Assembly: GCA_015654595.1 (NCBI GenBank)
Contig: JAATGQ010000073.1
Coordinates: 1-64,000 of the forward strand
DNA: 64,000 nt
Source: Chitinophagales bacterium
Lineage (GTDB): Bacteria > Bacteroidota > Bacteroidia > Chitinophagales > Chitinophagaceae
Direction: 5' to 3'
Position numbers and translations under genes: made by a program. Shown here in pieces: positions 48,881 through 58,221 of this stretch; the stretch's first letter is position 1, and the number at the start of each line of letters is the position of its first letter. The notes beneath the pieces are model-generated. The model worked only from the letters and a program-made list of their open reading frames with translations. It was not told where the DNA came from and did no database searches.

Positions 48881-49084
48881 ATTATGTTATTGATATTGAA
48901 AGAGTTTGCCAACCCAGAAGCCCGGAATCGACGCAGCAAAAGTAAGCGTTTCCGGCTATCGGCGCGCTACTCCGCGTTGGCCAAACAAGCCCCCATCTCT
49001 CTCCAACTCTATAAGCCTCTCCACCCCCTATTGTGCATACACGCTTTTTATTATATATTGGAGGGGAAAATCCAATATCGCTAA

Positions 49085-51187
49085 GTGACTAACTCCAAAA
49101 CCCAGGCCCTGATACCCGCTGCAACTGCAGCAAAAGCACGCTTTTGGCAGATGAATATCTTCATCATCCTGGCTGCCGGCTGCAACTTCATCAATTTGCT
49201 TTTTTACGAAGCAGACAACATGACGACCAGCGCCATCGTCGAAGGAACAGGCATCCTCATACTAACCTTCTTCCTGATCTGTAATATCAAAGGCATTATC
49301 TACCTTCCAAAGATCCTCAGCATCGTCTTCGTCAACCTGCATTCCCTGGTCCTCTGCTATATACAGGGAACGCATCAGGGCGCCTACCTCTATCTCTTTC
49401 CCTTTGTGATGGCAATGATCTTCTTCCTGCGCGTCCGCAAGAACGACTGGGTCGTCACAGCCTTTATTTTGTTTACGACGACCAACCTGCTGATCATCAG
49501 CTTTGGCTGCCCCTACCAGTCTTCCATCGAGCCCGTACCCGCCAATATCGCCATCAACCATCTGCTGCTGAATGTGATCGTCAACTTCCTGCTGGTAGTA
49601 GCCTTCTTTTATTTTGTATTGCAACTGCTCGATGGCAAGGAAAGACGCAACAAGAACGAACAACGATTCGCAGACGCGATCCTCAATACTTCTCTCGACG
49701 CGGTCTTCGTCGTCGACCCGCTGACGCTCACGATCCATCAATACAATGATAAGGCGGCAGAACTGTTCGCACTCGATCCTGCCAACAAAAAGAGATCGAC
49801 TTACATCGCCGACAACGTGCTGGGGAAAAAGATTGCAGAACAGATTGCTTTGATAAGACAACAGGACGGCTCCTCCCGCTGGCAGGGCGACTGCAGCTTC
49901 TCGATCAGCCCCATGCGCCACTTCCACGGATTCGTCAGCATCGTATCCTTCGAATATTCTGACCATCCCTTCGTCAAGATCAGTATCCTCGATATCACAA
50001 CCCTCAAAATGGCAGAGTTCGAAACACTGCAGGCAAAAGAAAAGGCGGAGAAAGCCGCCGCTGCCAAGGCCCGCTTTATGAGCAACATGAGCCACGAACT
50101 ACGAACCCCGCTCAATGCCATCATAGGGACCACCCACCTGCTCATGCAGGAACACGAAGCCCTCCAGGAGACGGAACACTTCAAGGTCCTGCAAAGCTCT
50201 TCGGAACATATGCTCCAGCTCGTCAACGAAGTTCTCGACTTCAGCAAGCTGGACGAAGGAAAACTGGAGTTTATACACGAAGCCTTCGACCTCATGCCAA
50301 CTTTGAAAGAAGCCGCCGACTCTTTCTCAGCAGCCGTCCGGCAAAAATCGATCGACCTCCATCTGGAAGCAGACCATATTCCAGAAGACTTTAAGGTGGT
50401 TGGAGACCAGATGCGGCTGCGACAGGTCCTGCTCAACCTGTTATCCAATGCCGTAAAGTTCACCGATAAAGGATCGGTCATTTTAAACGTCTCCATCAAC
50501 AAAATGACCTCTGCCGACGCCGAACTTTATTTCGCCGTCACGGATACAGGTATCGGCATCTCACCCGAAAAATGCGAAGTCATCTTCGATAGCTTTACCC
50601 AGGCCGACGCGGAAACAACCCGAAAATACGGAGGTTCAGGACTGGGTCTTAGCATCTGCAAACAACTGGTCCGGAACATGGGCGGCCAGCTTCGCATAAA
50701 CAGCGAACCGGGAAAAGGAAGCTGTTTTTATTTTACGCTGCTGCTTCCGTTGCCCCGACGCAAAGCGACTTTCGCTCCAAAAGAAAAACTACAGGGACTA
50801 CAGAAACTCACCGGCATAAAAATTCTACTGGCGGAAGACAACGTGGTAAACCGCCGCATCGCCACCCGATTCCTTGACAGCTGGGAAGCCATCACCGACA
50901 TAGCAGAGAACGGCGAAATAGCCTGGCAGCTATTTCAGAAGAATAACTACCACCTGCTGCTGATCGATCTCGAAATGCCGCAGATGGACGGCAAACAATT
51001 CCTGGCGCATGTCCGCAACGTCGACAGGGAAATACCCGCCATCGCCTTCACCGCCGCCGTCTACGAAAACATGTACGACGATCTGAAAGAGCATGGCTTC
51101 AACAGCTATCTTCACAAACCATTCCGCCCCGATGAAATGCACCGGAATATCCTCCAGCACCTCATGACAAAACCGACGACCGATTAA
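49085..51187 (+). CDS. hybrid sensor histidine kinase / response regulator
   Basis: FMSNMSHELRTPLNAIIG H-box, GGSGLGLSICKQLV, REC domain ILLAEDNVVNRRIA...LLLIDLEMPQMDG; GTG start. Confidence 0.93.
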   Translation: MTNSKTQALIPAATAAKARFWQMNIFIILAAGCNFINLLFYEADNMTTSAIVEGTGILILTFFLICNIKGIIYLPKILSIVFVNLHSLVLCYIQGTHQGAYLYLFPFVMAMIFFLRVRKNDWVVTAFILFTTTNLLIISFGCPYQSSIEPVPANIAINHLLLNVIVNFLLVVAFFYFVLQLLDGKERRNKNEQRFADAILNTSLDAVFVVDPLTLTIHQYNDKAAELFALDPANKKRSTYIADNVLGKKIAEQIALIRQQDGSSRWQGDCSFSISPMRHFHGFVSIVSFEYSDHPFVKISILDITTLKMAEFETLQAKEKAEKAAAAKARFMSNMSHELRTPLNAIIGTTHLLMQEHEALQETEHFKVLQSSSEHMLQLVNEVLDFSKLDEGKLEFIHEAFDLMPTLKEAADSFSAAVRQKSIDLHLEADHIPEDFKVVGDQMRLRQVLLNLLSNAVKFTDKGSVILNVSINKMTSADAELYFAVTDTGIGISPEKCEVIFDSFTQADAETTRKYGGSGLGLSICKQLVRNMGGQLRINSEPGKGSCFYFTLLLPLPRRKATFAPKEKLQGLQKLTGIKILLAEDNVVNRRIATRFLDSWEAITDIAENGEIAWQLFQKNNYHLLLIDLEMPQMDGKQFLAHVRNVDREIPAIAFTAAVYENMYDDLKEHGFNSYLHKPFRPDEMHRNILQHLMTKPTTD

Positions 51188-51189
51188 GC

Positions 51190-53781
51190 TTATTTCAACA
51201 CCACCACCCAGCCGCTGTACGTCTTCCTTCCCGGTATCGTAATGACATAATAATAGGTCGCCAAAGGCACTTGCTTCCCATTGTATGTTCCATCCCAGGG
51301 TTTATAATACCCGGAACTCTGATAAAGCGCTTCCCCCCACCGGTTGAAGATCGATACCTTACAATCCGGAAACTCCTTCAGGTCTTCTATCTCCCAGGTA
51401 TCGTTGATCCCATCCCCATTCGGGCTAAAAGCGTTTGGAATGCGGATCTCCTTATCAGGGATCACTTCGTAATACCGATGGCTGACGCTGTCTTCGCAGG
51501 CTCCGTTGACCCCGTATAATGTAACCACATAGTTGCCGGTCGTCTTGTATTGATGCGTTGGATCGCTGTCGGTCGAAGTCCCCCCATCCCCGAATTTCCA
51601 GCTATAAGAACCAGCGCCGACAGACTCGTTGGTAAACGCATACGTGGCGTCCCTCAACTGCACCTGGACATTGCTGTCGGGATTGGACGCGAACTCCAGC
51701 ACCGGCCTTGAATCGACATGAATGACATCGGTAAGCGTAAGCGAACTAAAGCATTTATTGTTGTTTGAAGTCGACAGGGTTACGGTATAGGTTCCCGTTG
51801 CGGTATAATCATGGACCGGGTTTTGGTCGGTCGAAGTGCCGCCGTCCCCAAAATCCCAGGAATAGGTATCGGCATTCTTTGTCCCATTGTCGAAGGTCAC
51901 CGTCAGCGGCACGCATCCCGTGCCAGGATCGGGTACAAAGGTCGCATTGGGCTGTGGGGTCACATTTACGGTAACCGGCGGTGCGTCGACCGTACAAGCG
52001 CCATTGGTCACGGAAAGATTGATGGTACCCGTACTTTGATAACCCACTTTATAAGGCCCGAACCCATTGCCAAAAGCAGCTCCGCCGTCCCAACTCCAGC
52101 TGGGGCTCGACGCGCCTGGCGTCGTACCGGTATACGTAACGGCAACCACCGTTCCGGCACAGATATCGGTATTGTTCACGTTAAAGACAGGCGCGGGCTT
52201 CTCAGAGACGACAAACTGCTGCGTCGTCACCGCCGAATTACACCCCTGGTCGCTGACCTGTAACTGCAAGGTTATCGTGCCTGGCGTATTAAAGGTGACG
52301 GTATAAGGACCGGCGCCGCTGCCGCTCTCCACGGTTCCACCACCAAACCCAAACCAGTTGTAGACCGCTGTAGACGTTGTCGTTCCTGTATACTGGACCG
52401 TTTCGCTGCTGCCTTCGCAGATCGTATCGGGCGCTGCCGTAAAAGGAGCGGCAGGCGCAGGCTTTATCGTCACATCCACAGACGACGAAACGGCACAGCC
52501 ATTGGCATCCGTTCCGGAGACGGTATAGGTGGTCGTAACATCCGGGGCAACGACCACTGAATTTCCTGTTCCATTGCCCGGCGACCAGGTATATCCAGTC
52601 ACCGCCGGCCCTGTAGCACTCGCCGTCAAAGTCGAAGACTGCCCATCACAGATCACATCGGGAGAGGCCGCAGCCGTCACTACCGCCAGCGGCGTAGCCG
52701 CAACGGTCTCTGTCCAGGACGTCTGACAGCCGTTGGCGTCGGTCAATGTCAGCGTATAGTCTTTCGCCGCCAGATTGGAGATGCTTGTCGCAACCTGTGC
52801 CGGCACCGTATTCCATGAATAATGGAAGGAAGGCGTCCCACCGGTTACCGTCGTCGATATACTCCCATTCGACAATCCGCAGGTCGCATTCACGATCGTT
52901 GGCGTCACCTTCGTTGGCGTAAAAGGAGTTCCGGAAACAGCCATGATACAAAACCGGGCGCTAAGGGAATTACCAAAGACGAAACTCACGGTCACCGATG
53001 ACAGCGGCACAGTCTGCTTCGCACAAGGAACCACCGCATCGATCGCAAACATCTTGGAAAGGGAAGTGATCGAAGAACCGGTAAGTCCATCCGCCGTATA
53101 AGGACCCGCCGCCTGCGCTACAATACGACCATAACCAGTAAGCACCTGCGTTCCCCCGGTAAAGGAATACCAGTCGGGCGCAGTAAAATTTCCCAGCCCC
53201 AGGGTAGTCCCATCGCTGAAATTGAGCGTGACGCTCATCGTTCCGCCAACCTCCGTACCAAACATCATCAGGCTTATATTGGAATAGGTCGCGGGTGTCA
53301 CCAGCGTCAGTGTCCCCGACAACTCACCCGCAGTACTGGGATCAGCAGCAAGATATAATGCGTTGTTCTGTGAATAAGGCTGCATCTGAAAGGTGTGCGT
53401 ACCGGAAACAACCTGCCCATTGTCCGGCAGCCCCCCGCCGGTAATGGAATTGGCAACGCCAAAAGCCTGGGAATAACAGACATGCTTCTGCAGATCGATA
53501 GTCGTACTCGTCGCAGCAGCTGAACTCGTTCCCGACTCCGCCACGATATCGGCATTGAAACCCGCACTCGTTACCGCCACAGGGGTAAAAGATTGTGAAT
53601 AGGCGCCGTTGTTCACGGCGCCTACACTTATGATAACTATGAAGAACAACACTAGTTTGGCCAGCCGGCCGACTCTCCGGCTGTAGTTCTCATCAAAGGG
53701 TTCGGATGCCCTGTGTCGTAATCTCATTGAAAGGGTTTTGATTCTGAATTTGTTTGCTATGCCCGACAACCTCATCTTCAT
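51190..53781 (-). CDS. large secreted PKD/SprB-repeat protein with gliding-associated T9SS type B C-terminal domain (type A architecture in this array)
   Basis: YSWDFGDGGTSTDQNPVHDYTATGTYTVTL PKD; C-term IRIPNAFSPNGDGINDTWEIEDLKEFPDCKVSIFNRWGEALYQSSGYYKPWDGTYNGK. Confidence 0.92.
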   Translation of the reverse strand: MKMRLSGIANKFRIKTLSMRLRHRASEPFDENYSRRVGRLAKLVLFFIVIISVGAVNNGAYSQSFTPVAVTSAGFNADIVAESGTSSAAATSTTIDLQKHVCYSQAFGVANSITGGGLPDNGQVVSGTHTFQMQPYSQNNALYLAADPSTAGELSGTLTLVTPATYSNISLMMFGTEVGGTMSVTLNFSDGTTLGLGNFTAPDWYSFTGGTQVLTGYGRIVAQAAGPYTADGLTGSSITSLSKMFAIDAVVPCAKQTVPLSSVTVSFVFGNSLSARFCIMAVSGTPFTPTKVTPTIVNATCGLSNGSISTTVTGGTPSFHYSWNTVPAQVATSISNLAAKDYTLTLTDANGCQTSWTETVAATPLAVVTAAASPDVICDGQSSTLTASATGPAVTGYTWSPGNGTGNSVVVAPDVTTTYTVSGTDANGCAVSSSVDVTIKPAPAAPFTAAPDTICEGSSETVQYTGTTTSTAVYNWFGFGGGTVESGSGAGPYTVTFNTPGTITLQLQVSDQGCNSAVTTQQFVVSEKPAPVFNVNNTDICAGTVVAVTYTGTTPGASSPSWSWDGGAAFGNGFGPYKVGYQSTGTINLSVTNGACTVDAPPVTVNVTPQPNATFVPDPGTGCVPLTVTFDNGTKNADTYSWDFGDGGTSTDQNPVHDYTATGTYTVTLSTSNNNKCFSSLTLTDVIHVDSRPVLEFASNPDSNVQVQLRDATYAFTNESVGAGSYSWKFGDGGTSTDSDPTHQYKTTGNYVVTLYGVNGACEDSVSHRYYEVIPDKEIRIPNAFSPNGDGINDTWEIEDLKEFPDCKVSIFNRWGEALYQSSGYYKPWDGTYNGKQVPLATYYYVITIPGRKTYSGWVVVLK

Positions 53782-53784
53782 ACG

Positions 53785-55875
53785 CTATCGCACCAGGCTG
53801 ATCGGCCCCTTCCTCGTCGACTGCGTTCCATCCAGCAAGGTGATCTTCGCCGTATAGATATACACGCCGGAGGGCTGTACCCGCCCCTTGAACGTACCGT
53901 CCCATCCATCCTTCAGATTGGTAGTGGAATAGATCAGCTGCCCCCACTGGTTAAAGATCTTCAACTCGATCGCCGACGCCTGATTGCTATAGACATTGAA
54001 CACATCGTTCTTGCCATCGCCATTTGGCGTAAACGCACTCGGAATAAAGATCGCATCGTCAAATGTCTTGGCTGCGTCAGTGCCAGCCGTCGAGACGCCG
54101 CAGGAATTACCCCCCAACGCGATCACGCTGATCGTAACATTCGTATTCGGATCCAGACCGGTGACCACCTGCGTAGTCCCCGTTGCCCCTGAACTGGGAT
54201 CGACATAAGCGCCGCCATTGATCGAGACCTGGTATCCGGTAGCACCCGGCACTGACTGCCAGGTAAAGGTGACCGAACTGGTCGTGACCGTCTGTGTCAC
54301 CACAACAGGCGCACTAGCCGTTCCCCCAACCGTGATAGGCATCGAATCGATGACCGTGCAGCCATTTTCGGATACGCTCAATATCAGATTATAAGTCCCG
54401 GGCTGACTAAAGTCGATCGTATAAGGACCCGCACCGCTGCCGCTCTCTACCGTAGCGCCCGCAAATCCATTCCAGTCAAACGTCGCCGTGCTGTTCGCAT
54501 CTCCCGTGTACGTAACGGTTGCCGAACTATTGCTGCAGATCGCCTGGGGCGCGGTAAACGTCGCCGTCGCATCGGGCGTCACAGCGACCGCCGCGCTTGC
54601 AGTCGACGTACAACCCCATACATCCTGTGCAGTAACGGTATACGCGCCGCTGCTGGAAGGCGTGACCCTGAGCGTATCCCCCGTCGCCCCACCGGGATTC
54701 CAGGCATATTCCAGCGGCACATTCTGATCAGGCGTTGCCGTAAAGGTCACCTGGGTACCGGCACAAACGGACGCAGCACTGGAAGTAACTGTTATAGCAG
54801 GAGCGGTTACCGCTACGATCGTATCGGCAACGATAGTCGTACACTTATTGCTATCGGTAACGGTACATTTATAAATACCCGCTGGCAGCCCGGAGGCTGT
54901 AGCGCCCGTTACTTTTAAGGAATCCCAGGAGAAAGTGACAGGCTTATATCCTCCGGAAGAATAAGCCACCTCGGCAATACCATTTTTATTCCCACAACGG
55001 GCAGGAATGTTGCTGGTGCTTACAACGGGCGTAGACGCCGTACCCGCAGAAGAGATCCCCATGATCACAGCACGGTAATTACTGCCAAAAGATCCCCCTG
55101 TACAGGCAAAGGTGATCGACTTTACGAACTTTCCCTGGCTGGCGCAGGGGACCATAATGTTCCAGGCATAGAGATCGCTGTTCGAAGCAATATCAGTCCT
55201 GATCGAATCGGATATCTGTATCAACGAGGCCGCGCCGGCATGCAACAAGGTTGGAGAAGTACGCGCAATCCAACCCATCGGCCCTACCAATACATCAAAG
55301 CCGGTATTGGAAAACCAGTCCGGAATACTGGAAGTTGCCGTCGTCGCCGTAGTGCCGTCTGAAAAATTAAAGGTAGCCTTTAACGTAGTCTGCAGCTCGG
55401 CAGAAAAACAAGCCACACTGTAATAGATATTGTTGGAAGGCGTAGCAAATGTCAGCGTTCCCGATGCTACCGCAATGGGAACCGTCCCGGTCAGGTTACT
55501 CACGATCAACGCATTATTTCCGGAATAATCGGCCAGTTGAAAATTGTACCGTCCCTTGCTGATCACGCCATTGTCGGGTAACCCGCCCGCAGGATCACCT
55601 CCGAGTGAAGGCGGCATCCACACTCCGGCGCTGAAATTGCCGCCCAACTGATACTCGTTTGCAAAACTGACGGAATAGATAGAATGATTCGACGCATCCA
55701 ACGCACAACTCGTCCCATCCAACGCCCCCGGTTTACCCGCCTCCGCCACCACATCCTGGTTAAAACCCGTCACCGCCACCGGTTGAAAAACGATCTGCGC
55801 ATACGACTGATTTACTATCATAAGGAGTACAGAGGTAAATATCAGAGGTCGAAACCTTCGAAAAATTGTGTTCAT
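53785..55875 (-). CDS. secreted SprB-repeat protein with T9SS type B sorting domain (type B architecture)
   Basis: FIPSAFTPNGDGKNDVFNVYSNQASAIELKIFNQWGQLIYSTTNLKDGWDGTFKGRVQPSGVYIYTAKITLLDG; start at 55875. Confidence 0.9.
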   Translation of the reverse strand: MNTIFRRFRPLIFTSVLLMIVNQSYAQIVFQPVAVTGFNQDVVAEAGKPGALDGTSCALDASNHSIYSVSFANEYQLGGNFSAGVWMPPSLGGDPAGGLPDNGVISKGRYNFQLADYSGNNALIVSNLTGTVPIAVASGTLTFATPSNNIYYSVACFSAELQTTLKATFNFSDGTTATTATSSIPDWFSNTGFDVLVGPMGWIARTSPTLLHAGAASLIQISDSIRTDIASNSDLYAWNIMVPCASQGKFVKSITFACTGGSFGSNYRAVIMGISSAGTASTPVVSTSNIPARCGNKNGIAEVAYSSGGYKPVTFSWDSLKVTGATASGLPAGIYKCTVTDSNKCTTIVADTIVAVTAPAITVTSSAASVCAGTQVTFTATPDQNVPLEYAWNPGGATGDTLRVTPSSSGAYTVTAQDVWGCTSTASAAVAVTPDATATFTAPQAICSNSSATVTYTGDANSTATFDWNGFAGATVESGSGAGPYTIDFSQPGTYNLILSVSENGCTVIDSMPITVGGTASAPVVVTQTVTTSSVTFTWQSVPGATGYQVSINGGAYVDPSSGATGTTQVVTGLDPNTNVTISVIALGGNSCGVSTAGTDAAKTFDDAIFIPSAFTPNGDGKNDVFNVYSNQASAIELKIFNQWGQLIYSTTNLKDGWDGTFKGRVQPSGVYIYTAKITLLDGTQSTRKGPISLVR

Positions 55876-55984
55876 GGCGCTTTTGCAGTTTAGATTAGGT
55901 TTAATGTTTCGGCAAGGGATAAGGGAAAGAGAACACAGGTTTTTCGAAGGACAAGCCACCGGTCGATGGCGCTTGTATAGTAAA

Positions 55985-56016
55985 TACACCGATACATCCC
56001 AATCGGGTGGGTGTCC
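55985..56016 (-). promoter_or_regulatory. Repeated upstream element, copy 1 (ACCCACCCGATTGGGATGTATCGGTGTATTTA on minus strand)
   Basis: Similar to 58175-58212; sits upstream of a paralogous secreted-protein gene. Confidence 0.5.
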
Positions 56017-56026
56017 CCTAAAAAAA

Positions 56027-56049
56027 GGACCCCGCCATTGGCGGGGTCC
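56027..56049 (-). terminator. Terminator downstream of 56069..58150
   Basis: Minus strand GGACCCCGCC-AAT-GGCGGGGTCC followed by T6. Confidence 0.85.
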
Positions 56050-56068
56050 ATACATTACAAGTATTTCA

Positions 56069-58150
56069 TTATCGTACCAGGCTGATCGAGCCCTTTCTCG
56101 AGGACTGACTTCCGTCCAGCAGGGTCACCTTCACAGCATAGATATACACCCCCGAAGGCTGCGGCTTCCCACTCACACTTCCATCCCACCCATCACTCAC
56201 ATTGGTAGTAGACCAGATCAGCTGCCCCCATTGGTTGAAGATCTTGAAATCAACAGCGCTCACCTGGTTGCTGTATATCCTGAACACATCGTTCTTACCA
56301 TCGCCATTCGGCGTAAAAGCGCTCGGGATAAACACCGCATCGTCAAAGGTCTTCGCAGTCGCTGCCCCCGCAACGCTCGCAGCACAGCTGCTGCCGCCCA
56401 AAGCAATCACGCTGATCGAAACAGGGGTATTCGGCGCCAGACCCGCAATGACCTGGGTCGTACCCGTTGGCCCGGAACTGGGGTCGACATAAGGCCCGCC
56501 ATTGATCGACACCTGGTACCCCGAAGCCCCGGCCACAGCCGCCCAGCTGAAAGTCACCGAATTTGTCGTGACCGCCTGGGCGACGACAACTGGTGATCCA
56601 CCCGTTCCATCTACGGTTACAGCAACCGTATCCTTTCTCGTACAGCCGTTCTCCGTCACCGCAAGTACCAAATTATAAGTACCTGGCTGGTCAAAGTCGA
56701 TCGTATAAGGACCCGCGCCACTGCCACTGGCCACCGCCGCACCCGCAAATCCATTCCAGTCAAAGGTCGCCGTGCTGTTCGCATCCCCCGTATACGTTAT
56801 TGTTGCAGCACTATTGCTGCACACCGTCGTTGGTGCGGTAAAAGTCGCCGTTGCATCAGGCACGACAACCGCTGTTGCCGTCGCCGTCGACGAACAACCC
56901 CAGAAATCCTGCGCCGTGACAGTGTACTGGCCGCTGCTTGCTGGCGTAATCGTCAATGTACTGCCGGTCTGCCCGCCGGGATTCCAGGTATAGATGATCG
57001 GCTCATTTACATCCGCCGTCACCGTAAAGGTCAGCGGCGTTCCCTCACAAACAGAAGACGCACTGGAAGTCACATTGATATTCGGCGCGACAACAGCTAC
57101 AACAGTATCCGGAACAGTCGTAGTACACTTGTTGCTGTCACTGACTGTACACTGATAAATACCGGCAGGTAAACCGGCAGCGGTGGCGCCCGTTACCTTC
57201 AGGGAATCCCAGGAAAAGGTAACCGGCGAGAATCCACCGGAAGTATAGCTGATCTCGACAAGGCCATTGACCAGCCCACAACGTGCGGGTACGCTGCTCG
57301 CATTTACCAGCGGCGTTCCGGGCGTTCCATAAGAAGCGATCGCCATAACATTACAACGATGGTTATTCCCGGCCTGCCCCGACACATACGTAAACGTTAT
57401 CGACTTAACAGTCTTCCCCTGATTCGCGCAAGGCACCATGATATTCCAGGCAACCATCTTGGTCTGGGTAGAACTGGTGCTCTGCGGATTCAAATTCGAG
57501 GAAGAAGCATTATCATTTAAAGGAGACGGCGTGGTCCATGGCATACGCCCCATACCGCCAATCAACGTCGCCATCGTAGTGGTATTGAACCAATCGATCA
57601 TCTGCTGTTGCGCCGTCGTCGCAGAAGTACCATCGGTAAAGTTGAACGTCGCTTTCAAATAGGAATACCCTTCCGTAGCGACAAGAGCCACACTATACCA
57701 TATATCGGTGGTCGGTGTCACAAACGCCAACGTACCGGATGAGACAGAACCAACCACCGTACCCGTCAGATCGGACAAGTACAATGAATTGTTTCCGCCA
57801 TAATCGGCCAACTGAAAATTATATCTTCCATTGGAGATCACCCCATTATCGGGCAATCCGCCAGGAGCAGCCCCTTTCGTCGGATAAGGGGTATAAACGC
57901 CGCCGACAAGCAGACCACCGATCTCGAATTCTTTTGCGAATCCAACGGTATACAAGGAATTACCACCATCTACAGGCACAGTCGTAGCATCCTTGGCCCC
58001 CAGCCCTACATTGGCTTCAGCTACGACATCCTGGTTAAAACCGGTTACCGCCACTGGATGAAAAGCGGGCTGCGCAAACGACAGCATTGTTATCAACAGT
58101 AAAATAAAAGTAAAGAAGCAAGGTTTATACCTTCGCGTAATTGTATTCAT
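56069..58150 (-). CDS. secreted SprB-repeat protein with T9SS type B sorting domain (paralog of 53785..55875)
   Basis: FIPSAFTPNGDGKNDVFRIYSNQVSAVDFKIFNQWGQLIWSTTNVSDGWDGSVSGKPQPSGVYIYAVKVTLLDG. Confidence 0.92.
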   Translation of the reverse strand: MNTITRRYKPCFFTFILLLITMLSFAQPAFHPVAVTGFNQDVVAEANVGLGAKDATTVPVDGGNSLYTVGFAKEFEIGGLLVGGVYTPYPTKGAAPGGLPDNGVISNGRYNFQLADYGGNNSLYLSDLTGTVVGSVSSGTLAFVTPTTDIWYSVALVATEGYSYLKATFNFTDGTSATTAQQQMIDWFNTTTMATLIGGMGRMPWTTPSPLNDNASSSNLNPQSTSSTQTKMVAWNIMVPCANQGKTVKSITFTYVSGQAGNNHRCNVMAIASYGTPGTPLVNASSVPARCGLVNGLVEISYTSGGFSPVTFSWDSLKVTGATAAGLPAGIYQCTVSDSNKCTTTVPDTVVAVVAPNINVTSSASSVCEGTPLTFTVTADVNEPIIYTWNPGGQTGSTLTITPASSGQYTVTAQDFWGCSSTATATAVVVPDATATFTAPTTVCSNSAATITYTGDANSTATFDWNGFAGAAVASGSGAGPYTIDFDQPGTYNLVLAVTENGCTRKDTVAVTVDGTGGSPVVVAQAVTTNSVTFSWAAVAGASGYQVSINGGPYVDPSSGPTGTTQVIAGLAPNTPVSISVIALGGSSCAASVAGAATAKTFDDAVFIPSAFTPNGDGKNDVFRIYSNQVSAVDFKIFNQWGQLIWSTTNVSDGWDGSVSGKPQPSGVYIYAVKVTLLDGSQSSRKGSISLVR

Positions 58151-58174
58151 GCAGGTGAGTTTTGGAGTTTAGGC

Positions 58175-58212
58175 ATATTAAATACACCGACACACCCCCA
58201 ACGGGTGGGTAA
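58175..58212 (-). promoter_or_regulatory. Repeated upstream element, copy 2 (ACCCACCCGTTGGGGGTGTGTCGGTGTATTTA on minus strand)
   Basis: Near-identical to copy 1 in an otherwise non-coding interval. Confidence 0.5.
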
Positions 58213-58221
58213 CGAACCACA

